From: Alliaria petiolata
Lineage: Eukaryota > Streptophyta > Magnoliopsida > Brassicales > Brassicaceae
NCBI GenBank assembly: GCA_020283515.1
Contig: JAHZTW010000001.1
Coordinates: 65,016,725-65,080,724, forward strand
Length of the DNA stretch: 64,000 nt
Direction: 5' to 3'
The position numbers and the translations under genes are program-made. Of this stretch, positions 12,544 through 21,947 are shown one piece after another. The notes under the pieces were generated by a model. The model searched no databases and was not told the origin of the DNA. It was given only the letters and a program-made list of their open reading frames with translations. Positions within the stretch are counted from its first letter, which is position 1; each line of letters starts with the position of its first letter.

Positions 12544-14619
12544 TCACTGGCAGAGCTGCTCGACGGCGGTCACAATCTGAGCCGGTTGAACCACGGTCCA
12601 CTCTTCCAGAGTACCGGCGTAAGGTGTAGGAACGTCCTGAGAAGACAAACACATCACCGGAGCATCTAAATAGTCATGAAAGTTCTCGTTAATGGCAGCC
12701 GTAAGACTAGCCCCAATCCCACCGGTTCTCATACACTCCTCCACGATCAGAACCCGGTGCGTTTTCTTAACCGAGTTCCCGATCGTGTAAAGATCGAACG
12801 GTTTCAGCGACCGGATGTCGATAACCTCGGGGTCATACCCTTTGTTCACCAGAGTTTTAGCTGCTTGCATCACATGGTACCTCATCCTCGAGTAAGTGAG
12901 GATCGTGATGTGCTCTCCAGGTCTGACCATCTCAGCTTCTTCAAGATTACAGATGTACTCTTCGTCCGGGATCTTCTCCTTGAGATTGTAAAGCAGAACG
13001 TGTTCGAACAGAATCACTGGGTTCTCGCTTCTTATCGCGGCTTTCATCAAGCCTTTGGCGTTGTAAGGAGTCGAGCAAGCAACCATCTGGATCCCGGGGA
13101 TGGACTGGAAGTAAGATTCTAACCGCTGTGAATGCTCAGCGCCAAGCTGGCGTCCCACTCCACCCGGCCCACGGATAACAACCGGGATTGTGAACTGACC
13201 ACCAGATGTGTAGTGAAGCATTCCACAGTTGTTCGAGATTTGGTTGAAGGCGAGGAGGAGGAAACCCATGTTCATTCCTTCGATGACGGGTCTTAGACCA
13301 GTCATGGCGGCTCCGATGCCCATACCGGTGAATGCATTTTCACAAATAGGAGTGTCGAGAACCCTGAGGTCGCCAAATTTATCAGCAAGGCCTTTGGTTA
13401 CTTTGTAAGAGCCTCCATAATGGCCTACGTCTTCACCCATAACACATACATGTGGATCTCTGTCCATCTCTTCTTCTAGACCTTCCTGAAGAGCCTCGAA
13501 AAGCAGTAGTTCATGTCTGCAAGTTCATAAGATAAAAATGAGATAAACTTTGTGGTGTGATGATAAAGGCATCAAGATAACATTGATTGAATATGAGCAT
13601 GGAAGTTCAAAGAGAAAGAAATGTGTTATTTGTGAAAATGAAAACAGCACAAATCCCTAGCGGCAAAACAAAAAAGAGCACATAATCGATTCATAATTAG
13701 ATAGAGAGTCCCATGAATTGTGTATGTATCACAAGCCTAGTCAATTGCAGAATTTGCAACAAACTGAAATGTTCCTGGGAGATTAGCTAGTGTCCACGGG
13801 AAGTAACTAAATGGTTTAACCTAACCATCTAGCAGATAACCACAACAAAAGGTATCAATGGGAAGCTTGCTAGAAGTAAAGACATGCAAGACATTCAGCT
13901 TTTGCAATCAGTATCAATGATCGGTTTTGAACAAAGATTGTGTAATTTAGAACTGGGCAGGATCCTACATCACATAGTTAAAACTTCCTTGTCTCTAAGC
14001 AACTTTGAATCCCAATAACATGTAGTAAACATAATGGAACAATCTAATCATTTTAGAAGTAGTGGCAATCTATGTTTTCAAACAAACCAAAGGCATTTAA
14101 TTAAATTGAGTAAAATCAAAATCCAATTTGCAAAACATACCCAGTGGTCGCAGATGTGTCCGCCTTTGTCTACAAAAAGAAGAAAGAAACGAAAAAAACG
14201 TGAATCATTTTGCAGATTCAAAGGACGAGAAGCAGAAACCCTAAATAAAATAATCGGAGACAAACGCATACCGCAACAGCATTTGCAATCAATTTCTGAG
14301 AGTGGCGAGCTCTGAGGCCAGAACCAAAGCTCTTACTCGCATCAGATCCGGCAACAATGTATCTCTTGCTCCTCGCTGCATCAAAAAATCAAACAACGAA
14401 ACTGGTGAGATCCAGAAATCAAGCAATTCATCGCCAGATATAGACGCAAATCAAACGGAAGAGAGAATGCAGATCGATCGTCCGCCGAATTCGAAAATCG
14501 AAATCAAAACCGAAACCTGGAAGATTTGTGCGAGAAGGAGCAGCGAGTTTCTTGGAATCGACGGGATTAAACGTCGACAAGGCCGTCGCAGCTCCAGCTC
14601 CATGGATAATCGCAGACAT
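12544..14619 (-). CDS. PDH-E1 BETA: Plastid pyruvate dehydrogenase E1 component, beta subunit
   Basis: Minus-strand exons at 14619-14517, 14375-14272, 14169-14141 and 13516-12544 join in frame to 402 residues; introns are GT-AG. With E1 alpha it forms the thiamine-dependent decarboxylase of the plastid pyruvate dehydrogenase complex, which supplies acetyl-CoA for fatty acid synthesis. Residues 1 to about 75 (MSAIIHGAGAAT...) are Ser/Ala-rich and look like a plastid transit peptide. From residue 79 (GHELLLFEALQEGLEEEMDR) the transketolase-type pyrimidine-binding domain is intact (GEDVGHYGGSYK, NAFTGMGIGAAMTGLRP), followed by the C-terminal transketolase domain (VLIVEECMRTGGIGASL). The protein agrees closely with A. 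thaliana At1g30120. A hAT element lies 54 bp upstream of the ATG, so the native promoter is now separated from the gene. Confidence 0.95.
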
Positions 14620-14673
14620 TTTCCACAGAGCTCGGGACAATTCCGAAGAATTTTGGAGAGTTATGTATATAGC

Positions 14674-15822
14674 TAGGGATGTTGTTGTGGGTTTATATTC
14701 ATACGGTACATCCAAGCCCATAAGATATGATAGGTTTTTTTACCTTATGCAAAAAAGATTGGGTTCAAAATAGTTGGGTTTTTTTGCCCGTGGGTTTACG
14801 TAAGTTGATATTGGGCTTCTCATAGGTTTGTTTTATTTTGTAAATTTTAAAACACCGTCGTTTTTGGCGTTATCAACAAAGCTCTCTCTCTTTCTTCTCC
14901 AACACCGATCTCTCGTTTCTCCAAAATCAATCTCTTTCTTCTCCAACATCGATCTCTCGTTTCACCAAAGATCTCTAAATTTGCCGCCGTTTATATCTCT
15001 CGATCTCTCGTTTCTATCTCTCGATCTCTCGTTTCTATCTCTCGATCTCTCGTTTCTCCAAGATCGATCTCGTTTCTCCAACATCGATCTCATTTCAGAT
15101 TTTTAAGGTTCGATTCTGAACATAGCTTGGATAAATATTTGATTGCTTAGAGTTTTTTGAAATGGGTTTTTTGTTTCAATGCGAGTAATGGGTTTTCTTA
15201 CAGTTTTTTGTAATGGGTTTATGTAGAATGGATTTACAGTCACTTCGATTACTTGCACAACTTCGATTACTTGCACAACTTGATGCTGAAAATGAACAAA
15301 GAGAAATTGATGAGGATATTGAGGAGGGTGAAGCAGAAATACAAGGAGCAGCGCAAAGTGAAACTCAAACTCAACCTACTCAAACGGTATTTCAATCTAA
15401 CAAACGCTTAAAGGCTGATGTTTGGAAAGAGTATATACCAATAGGTGTAAGGGAAGATGGAAAGAAAATGGGTCGTTGCATCCATTGTAGTAAGAAGTTC
15501 ATCATAAAAATTAGTCATGGAACATCTGCTTTGAAGCGTCATTTAGTAATTTGTCCAATGAAAGCTGAAAAAGGCAATGATGGTGTAGCTAGGAAATATG
15601 ATCATAAAGTGGATCGTGATATGGTTTGTGAGATTATTATCTACCATGATTTGCCTTTCCGGTATGTTGAGTATGAAAAGGTTAGAGCTAGAGATAAGTA
15701 CTTGAATTCTGATTGTCACCACATATGTAGACAAACTGTTGGTGCTGATGTGTTTAAGAGATATGAGTTGGAAAAGGTGAAGTTGAAAAAGATTTTTGCA
15801 GATCACACAGGTCGAGTATGTT
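14674..15822 (+). mobile_element. Ac-like hAT transposon, left part (ends at assembly N)
   Basis: The element starts with TAGGGATGTTG at 14674, the Ac-type hAT terminus, right after TATATAGC (14666-14673), which is also found after the matching right end at 18751. Inside are repeated TATCTCTCGATCTCTCGTTTC units (about 14993-15060) and the transposase 5' coding region. The sequence is cut at the N (15823), after which a copy of the upstream PDH/hAT region restarts. Confidence 0.85.
15213..15822 (+). pseudogene. hAT transposase N-terminal part with BED zinc finger, truncated at the N
   Basis: The frame starts with ATG at 15213, or more likely at the in-frame ATG 15228 (MDLQSLRLLAQL). It has an acidic Gln/Glu-rich leader, then a BED-type zinc finger (MGRCIHCSKKF ... 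SALKRHLVIC), which binds DNA in hAT transposases. It continues into the following region (IIYHDLPFRYVEYEKVR), typical of plant hAT proteins just after the finger. The frame is open up to the N at 15823, where it meets unrelated PDH sequence in antisense. The catalytic domain and dimerisation region are absent from this copy as assembled. Confidence 0.85.
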
Positions 15823-15823
15823 N
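15823..15823. other. Single ambiguous base (N) at a sequence discontinuity
   Basis: Left of the N is hAT transposase coding DNA. Right of it, without transition, is the reverse-strand PDH-E1 beta exon 4 sequence already seen at 13304. A lone N exactly at such a jump is typical of a contig join or unresolved scaffold gap. Confidence 0.9.
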
Positions 15824-17140
15824 CATGGCGGCTCCGATGCCCATACCGGTGAATGCATTTTCACAAATAGGAGTGTCGAGAACCCTGAGGTCGCCAAATT
15901 TATCAGCAAGGCCTTTGGTTACTTTGTAAGAGCCTCCATAATGGCCTACGTCTTCACCCATAACACATACATGTGGATCTCTGTCCATCTCTTCTTCTAG
16001 ACCTTCCTGAAGAGCCTCGAAAAGCAGTAGTTCATGTCTGCAAGTTCATAAGATAAAAATGAGATAAACTTTGTGGTGTGATGATAAAGGCATCAAGATA
16101 ACATTGATTGAATATGAGCATGGAAGTTCAAAGAGAAAGAAATGTGTTATTTGTGAAAATGAAAACAGCACAAATCCCTAGCGGCAAAACAAAAAAGAGC
16201 ACATAATCGATTCATAATTAGATAGAGAGTCCCATGAATTGTGTATGTATCACAAGCCTAGTCAATTGCAGAATTTGCAACAAACTGAAATGTTCCTGGG
16301 AGATTAGCTAGTGTCCACGGGAAGTAACTAAATGGTTTAACCTAACCATCTAGCAGATAACCACAACAAAAGGTATCAATGGGAAGCTTGCTAGAAGTAA
16401 AGACATGCAAGACATTCAGCTTTTGCAATCAGTATCAATGATCGGTTTTGAACAAAGATTGTGTAATTTAGAACTGGGCAGGATCCTACATCACATAGTT
16501 AAAACTTCCTTGTCTCTAAGCAACTTTGAATCCCAATAACATGTAGTAAACATAATGGAACAATCTAATCATTTTAGAAGTAGTGGCAATCTATGTTTTC
16601 AAACAAACCAAAGGCATTTAATTAAATTGAGTAAAATCAAAATCCAATTTGCAAAACATACCCAGTGGTCGCAGATGTGTCCGCCTTTGTCTACAAAAAG
16701 AAGAAAGAAACGAAAAAAACGTGAATCATTTTGCAGATTCAAAGGACGAGAAGCAGAAACCCTAAATAAAATAATCGGAGACAAACGCATACCGCAACAG
16801 CATTTGCAATCAATTTCTGAGAGTGGCGAGCTCTGAGGCCAGAACCAAAGCTCTTACTCGCATCAGATCCGGCAACAATGTATCTCTTGCTCCTCGCTGC
16901 ATCAAAAAATCAAACAACGAAACTGGTGAGATCCAGAAATCAAGCAATTCATCGCCAGATATAGACGCAAATCAAACGGAAGAGAGAATGCAGATCGATC
17001 GTCCGCCGAATTCGAAAATCGAAATCAAAACCGAAACCTGGAAGATTTGTGCGAGAAGGAGCAGCGAGTTTCTTGGAATCGACGGGATTAAACGTCGACA
17101 AGGCCGTCGCAGCTCCAGCTCCATGGATAATCGCAGACAT
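15824..17140 (-). pseudogene. Truncated second copy of PDH-E1 beta (5' exons only)
   Basis: It contains the equivalents of exon 1 (17140-17038), exon 2 (16896-16793), exon 3 (16690-16662) and the first 213 bases of exon 4 (16037 down to the N). The remainder of the enzyme, including the C-terminal transketolase domain, is missing. If the duplication is real this is a 5' fragment that could be transcribed but could not give a working subunit. If it is a mis-join, it is the same locus as 12544-14619 read twice. Confidence 0.8.
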
Positions 17141-18146
17141 TTTCCACAGAGCTCGGGACAATTCCGAAGAATTTTGGAGAGTTATGTATATAGCTAGGGA
17201 TGTTGTTGTGGGTTTATATTCATACGGTACATCCAAGCCCATAAGATATGATAGGTTTTTTTACCTTATGCAAAAAAGATTGGGTTCAAAATAGTTGGGT
17301 TTTTTTGCCCGTGGGTTTACGTAAGTTGATATTGGGCTTCTCATAGGTTTGTTTTATTTTGTAAATTTTAAAACACCGTCGTTTTTGGCGTTATCAACAA
17401 AGCTCTCTCTCTTTCTTCTCCAACACCGATCTCTCGTTTCTCCAAAATCAATCTCTTTCTTCTCCAACATCGATCTCTCGTTTCACCAAAGATCTCTAAA
17501 TTTGCCGCCGTTTATATCTCTCGATCTCTCGTTTCTATCTCTCGATCTCTCGTTTCTATCTCTCGATCTCTCGTTTCTCCAAGATCGATCTCGTTTCTCC
17601 AACATCGATCTCATTTCAGATTTTTAAGGTTCGATTCTGAACATAGCTTGGATAAATATTTGATTGCTTAGAGTTTTTTGAAATGGGTTTTTTGTTTCAA
17701 TGCGAGTAATGGGTTTTCTTACAGTTTTTTGTAATGGGTTTATGTAGAATGGATTTACAGTCACTTCGATTACTTGCACAACTTCGATTACTTGCACAAC
17801 TTGATGCTGAAAATGAACAAAGAGAAATTGATGAGGATATTGAGGAGGGTGAAGCAGAAATACAAGGAGCAGCGCAAAGTGAAACTCAAACTCAACCTAC
17901 TCAAACGGTATTTCAATCTAACAAACGCTTAAAGGCTGATGTTTGGAAAGAGTATATACCAATAGGTGTAAGGGAAGATGGAAAGAAAATGGGTCGTTGC
18001 ATCCATTGTAGTAAGAAGTTCATCATAGAAATTAGTCATGGAACATCTGCTTTGAAGCGTCATTTAGTAATTTGTCCAATGAAAGCTGAAAAAGGCAATG
18101 ATGGTGTAGCTAGGAAATATGATCATAAAGTGGATCGTGATATGGT
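15824..18146. repeat. Near-identical copy of 13303-15625 (PDH 5' part plus hAT left part), offset 2,521 bp
   Basis: The sequence repeats that at 13303-15625 with, as far as I could see, one substitution in the compared coding part (ATAAAA versus ATAGAA, giving FIIKIS versus FIIEIS). The copy begins at the N, in mid-exon 4 of PDH-E1 beta, and departs from the first copy inside the hAT transposase at about 18146. Such high identity over introns and transposon alike means either a very recent duplication or an assembly artefact; the position of the N favours the latter. Confidence 0.9.
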
Positions 18147-18751
18147 CTTTCACTGATATAGAAGTTCTAAGCTATTGGAAAAATAATGGGCATCGCCATG
18201 GTGATCTAGCTTCTCTTGCAAGTGATTTACTTAGCATTCCAATCACTACAGTGGCAGCAGAATCAGCTTTTAGTGTTGGAGGACGGGTTTTGAATCCATA
18301 TAGGAGTCGTCTTCTTCCTAAAAATGTCCAGGCTTTGCTTTGCACTCGTAACTGGTTACGTGGTTTTGCTGACTTTGAAGGTAATTTATCAAGATTATCA
18401 AGATTAGAGTATATTTCAACTAATTATGTTATTTATCCAACTAATTTATATCTTCAAATTTAGGTGACATTGAAGATATTTTTGATGATGAAAGTGAGGA
18501 TCCTACAAAAACTGCAAGCAACTCAGTGTGTGAGATATGAAGATCAATAGGCCATTTTTATTCGAAACAAGTTTCTTTGTGTTATTTTGTGGTTGGGCTG
18601 CCATAAACCCACTTGGGATTTTTTATGTGGACTTAAAATGGAACCTATATAATAAAAAGTTCTCAGACTTTTTGTGGATTGGGTTTTTCTTGTACAGGTT
18701 ATAAATAGATTAGATGTGCGCTGGGTATTTTTACCCACCACAACATCCCTA
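17195..18751 (+). mobile_element. Ac-like hAT element, internally deleted, with 8-bp target duplication
   Basis: Both ends are present: TAGGGATGTTGTTGTGGGT at 17195 and its near-inverse ACCCACCACAACATCCCTA ending at 18751. They are flanked by the 8-bp duplication TATATAGC (17187-17194 and 18752-18759). The length is 1,557 bp. It carries the N- and C-terminal coding ends of the transposase but not the middle. DNA right of 18759 would be the original promoter side of PDH-E1 beta. Confidence 0.92.
17734..18540 (+). pseudogene. hAT transposase deletion derivative: BED finger joined to dimerisation domain out of frame
   Basis: The N-terminal frame (BED finger, as in the first copy) runs to about 18146 and then stops at 18154-18156 (DMVFH). 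A second frame from about 18146 reads SFTDIEVLSYWKNNGHRHGD and TTVAAESAFSVGGRVLNPYR, the hAT C-terminal dimerisation domain (AESAFS/GGRVL signature). An intron (donor 18381, acceptor ending 18463) leads to a last exon (GDIEDIFDDESEDP..., stop 18538-18540). The central catalytic DDE region has been deleted, and the junction shifts the frame. The product cannot be an active transposase, although the element ends could still be mobilised in trans. Confidence 0.88.
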
Positions 18752-18759
18752 TATATAGC

Positions 18760-19510
18760 TATACAATCACAAGTGTATAAACAAAATTGGCGATATACAG
18801 AGTGTGACGAGCGGAGAAATCGAAGAATTATAGAAAAGCTTTGAAATTGTGGAAAAAAACGAATTTTCTTTTGATTTTTATTAATAATTGTTTTTTTCCG
18901 GATTGTTAATTTTGTTATATGATCTATTGTGCGATCAAATCCACATGTTTACATTGTTTTCATCGCCAGGCGGTACTTCTGATCTCTTGTATGTATAGTG
19001 TAAGAACCAATAATAATATGACACTTGTTAGTTCTGGGCCAATATTTACACGTGTATGTATCTTATTTGTGGAATATATATTAATCAGTGAAGCTTGTAG
19101 AGTAAAGAGACTGGGTTCGTTAAACCACCCGGACCAACCGAAATACCTTACCCAAACTTTGAGATTTCATCGATTTTGGAGACTTTGGGCCTAAAATGTA
19201 TCGGCCCAGTAACAATACAATTTGATTAGGGGCCATATTTTGTCTACAGTTTGGGTCTCGTTTAATTATGTACGATGTGAGCAAGAAAAATATCATAACA
19301 GCGTACAACTATGATGATAATTAAATTTCCTCTTTGTTGAACGTGATAGAAGAAAATGTTCTTGTTGTTTATCTTTTGCGATATGCATACGAATGATTAA
19401 ACAATACAGATCAATCATTTTCTTTTAAATAACAATCAACATATATACAGTTGTTGTTGTCTGTCAACGTTGATTTAACGAGATTTGAAGGATCAACAAT
19501 AGATTGTTTT
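18760..19510. other. Flank displaced from PDH-E1 beta by the hAT insertion; no gene seen
   Basis: The first few hundred bases follow the right hAT target duplication and by position are the former upstream region of PDH-E1 beta (TATACAATCACAAGTGTATAAAC...). No coding pattern was recognised. Confidence 0.5.
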
Positions 19511-19754
19511 GTCTGGAGCATGGTGGTCGAGTGGTAGGAGTCGGGAGTGTGACGCTAACACGTTTCAGGTTCGACGTCCCTGCTACGCGAAACTTCAACA
19601 CTTTGCTTTGAACATCCACACGGATATGGCCTATGCTTTAGGCCCATTTACATATCTGGAGGTGAAGATCTATCTATGCGCTGCACCACTCCAGAGATTA
19701 GTTTGGGCCCCTCTATAGGCCTAGGATTTACCCTAAATTACAAAAAAAAAAAAA
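19511..19754 (+). mobile_element. tRNA-derived SINE with poly(A) tail and target duplication
   Basis: A 244-bp insert with an A box (TGGTCGAGTGG, 19524-19534) and a B box (GGTTCGACGTCCC, 19568-19580) of an RNA polymerase III promoter, an unrelated 3' body, and a run of A residues at the end. It is flanked by direct repeats ATTGTTTT (19503-19510 and 19755-19762). The tRNA-like head, A tail and target duplication are diagnostic of a SINE; the tRNA half is too altered to be a tRNA gene. It resembles Brassicaceae SINE families, but I do not assign one. Confidence 0.85.
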
Positions 19755-20050
19755 ATTGTTTTAAAACCAATGATTACAGAAACACTAGGAAAACAGCCAT
19801 TTCATACTCAAACTTCAACGATATGTTCGATTTATACATGACGTTTATCACTTCCACGAATCATACCTAACGTATATATTTTTTTGAATTTCATACATAA
19901 CTTTTTCGTTTTTAGGAAATTCATACAATTCCCGTCACTGTTTACGTTGTCCGTTAAGTCTGTGATAACATGGATGCCACGTATTAGACGACTTCGTTTT
20001 GGGAATTCTTTGATCCACAAATAACACACTTTCTCGACGACAGCTTCTCA

Positions 20051-20768
20051 TCATCCGAACCATTTCATGCCCAAGTTGTTCGCTAAGTTGTTCACCAGGG
20101 CTTGTAATTGCTTAGAAGCTGACCACGACCTCGAAACGCTCCACGAGAGAGACCTGAAGTGCCCGATCGAGCGGTGGTGGCTGTGATTGTCTTTCATTCT
20201 TCCGAAGGAACGGTTACGATGAGCTAGATTCGTCGCCGAGGAAGGGTCTTTCTCGTCGAGCATTCCGATTGCTAAATCGATCAGAGATTTCTTCGCTCGC
20301 CGGAGCTGTCCTTCTCCGATCGAACGGTGGCTGTCTAAAGCGGAGATCACGATGTCGGAGAGTTTCTGCCACTGGCGGATCTGTTCGATTTTCCGTCGCG
20401 GATTGCGTTGCAGACGTCGAGGGCTTTGATGCTCCACTCGAAGTAATCGGAGATCAAACGATCCATCGGGGATTTGGAGATCTGTGATCGGTGGTTGAAT
20501 ACGATAGCTCGAAACTCCTCTTGGCAGCAAAGAAACGAATCGAGAAGCTTCCCGATCCATTCGAATGAGAAAAGCTCGTTTTCTCCACCGGAAACGTTGA
20601 GATAGATGAATTTCTCGGCGACTTGTTCTGGAAAGAATCAAGCTCAACCTCCGTGTTACTTGGCTCGTGGTGGCTACTTCCGGCGGCGAGTGCTGCTGAG
20701 TCAACCTGGTCTCGCCGTAAACTTAGCAACGACCTCCCAAATAATCCCTGAAAATCCGTCGACGGCAT
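20051..20768 (-). pseudogene. Captured fragment of a DUF793 / BYPASS1-ROH1-like gene
   Basis: From ATG 20768-20766 on the minus strand the frame gives MPSTDFQGLFGRSLLSLRRD. A base loss after ELDSFQ shifts the frame (continuing as QVAEKFIYLNVSG and EWIGKLLDSFLCCQEEFRA in another frame). A second shift near IRDG leads to IEQIRQWQKLSDIVISALDS and HFRSLSWSVSRSWSASKQLQ. This is the N-terminal half of the plant DUF793 family (ROH1, an exocyst EXO70A1 partner, and BYPASS1), from memory of the family. At least two frameshifts break it, and it stops near 20051, before the conserved C-terminal half. It lies head-to-head with the VQ fragment, with 70 bp between the two ATGs. Confidence 0.78.
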
Positions 20769-20838
20769 CCTCAGTACACAGATGCAGAGTCGGAGTTTTT
20801 CTTCCCCCGAGAAAGTCAATGGTTTTGGAGTTCCATCA

Positions 20839-21264
20839 ATGGCTTCGTTGCTTCCTGATACCTTCTATCACGATAGCCAGAGCTCTCCACACCACAGTCT
20901 CATCAACCGCACCACTACCCCCTCACACTCTCTCCCTCCTCCGTTTTCTCCGATTCTGCCGCCGTCTCTCTCCCTTCCTCCGCTAACACTCTCTCCGGTG
21001 GATCCGATCCAGAAATCATCGGCGGCGAATCAAAACGGAAACGTAACTATTTCGGTCGGCTCCGAAGGTAAAGCCACGAAGTGCCGCTCTCGCGCCTCAA
21101 AAAAATCTCAGACCACTTTCATAAAGGCGGATCCGTCGAATTTCCGGCAGATGGTTCAGCAAGTGACCGGAGCGAAGTACATGGACGATTCCCTCTGCGG
21201 GGTTTTCGCTCTGATCGTCATCAAGTCGGAGCCGCACATGTTCAAAAACCGTTGCATACGATAA
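20839..21264 (+). CDS. Captured fragment of a VQ-motif protein, open reading frame of 141 codons
   Basis: From ATG 20839 (MASLLPDTFYHDSQSSPHHS) the frame runs open to TAA 21262-21264. It is Ser/Pro-rich with several SP sites, then SRASKKSQTTFIKADPSNFR and the VQ motif FxxxVQxxTG (FRQMVQQVTG, residues 102-111). VQ proteins bind WRKY factors and several are MAP-kinase targets. The C-terminal half expected in this class is missing: the frame ends in the Pack-MULE after ALIVIKSEPHMF. Unlike its partner fragment this frame is intact, so a short protein able to bind WRKY factors is conceivable. Without expression data it should be treated as a transduplicated fragment. Confidence 0.75.
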   Translation: MASLLPDTFYHDSQSSPHHSLINRTTTPSHSLPPPFSPILPPSLSLPPLTLSPVDPIQKSSAANQNGNVTISVGSEGKATKCRSRASKKSQTTFIKADPSNFRQMVQQVTGAKYMDDSLCGVFALIVIKSEPHMFKNRCIR

Positions 21265-21947
21265 TCCATGTCATTTTAGAGTTAACGGACCATTAGCCAT
21301 CTAAGCTTCCGTTGACAGACCATTAGCTACGTCACAAGAATTGTATGAATTTCCTAAAAACGGAAAAATTATGTATGAAATTCAAAAAAATATATACGAT
21401 AAGTATGATTCGTGGAAGTGATAAACGTCAGGTATAAATCGAACATATCTTGTTGGCCGTTTTCCCCAGAAACATTGAAATATCCATCCCAAAGATTTGA
21501 GCATTATCCGGATAAATATAATAGGCGGTTCAATAACGTCCACGCATCAATCAAGATTTTGCCCTATAATAATTGGTTGTCAACCAAACAAAATTATCTT
21601 ATTTTTAACGTGGATCAAAATTCGCTTCCACTGTAACTCTTATTTTTCTTTTCAACATGCCACAAACCTACTGCCACTGGCTAATTATGTTTACACATCG
21701 CATTTTCAAACGGGATTATTGGAATTACTACTCGTGTTTTGATAGAATTTAATTACTCGTGTTTTCTTTTCACAAATAAAATTTAATTACTCGTTAGTTA
21801 TTTATAGCTTAGCAAAAGGACCAAAATGTAATATAAGAGAATCATCTGCATTTGAAGAGTCATCAATGTCAATCTCTGATTTTTGAAAGGATCAGAGAGA
21901 AACACAAAGAGAGCTTGAAGGTCCTCTCTCTCTCTCATTCGGGGATT

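Larger units (their letters stand above)
19787..21466. mobile_element. Pack-MULE (Mutator-like element) carrying two host gene fragments
   Basis: Long terminal inverted repeats (left 19787-19930, right 21339-21466, weaker similarity further in) begin AGGAAAACAGCC / GGGAAAACGGCC. They share blocks such as ATATGTTCGATTTATAC and CACTTCCACGAATCATAC in inverted order. The flanks CAGAAACACT (19777-19786) and CAGAAACATT (21467-21476) form a 10-bp target duplication with one mismatch, as expected for Mutator-like elements. There is no transposase inside; instead there are divergent fragments of a DUF793-family gene and a VQ-motif gene. Confidence 0.88.

Noticed and set aside
12676..13122. A 148-codon plus-strand open frame
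   Set aside because: It is the exact antisense of PDH-E1 beta exon 4 and has no splice or promoter support.
14034..14315. Plus-strand frame (and its copy at 16555-16836)
   Set aside because: Antisense of PDH-E1 beta introns and exons 2-3; present twice only because the region is repeated.
14302..14676. Plus-strand frame (and copy at 16823-17197)
   Set aside because: Antisense of PDH-E1 beta exons 1-2 and the first intron.
20606..20986. Plus-strand frame overlapping the two captured fragments
   Set aside because: Partly antisense of the ROH1-like fragment and out of frame with the VQ fragment.
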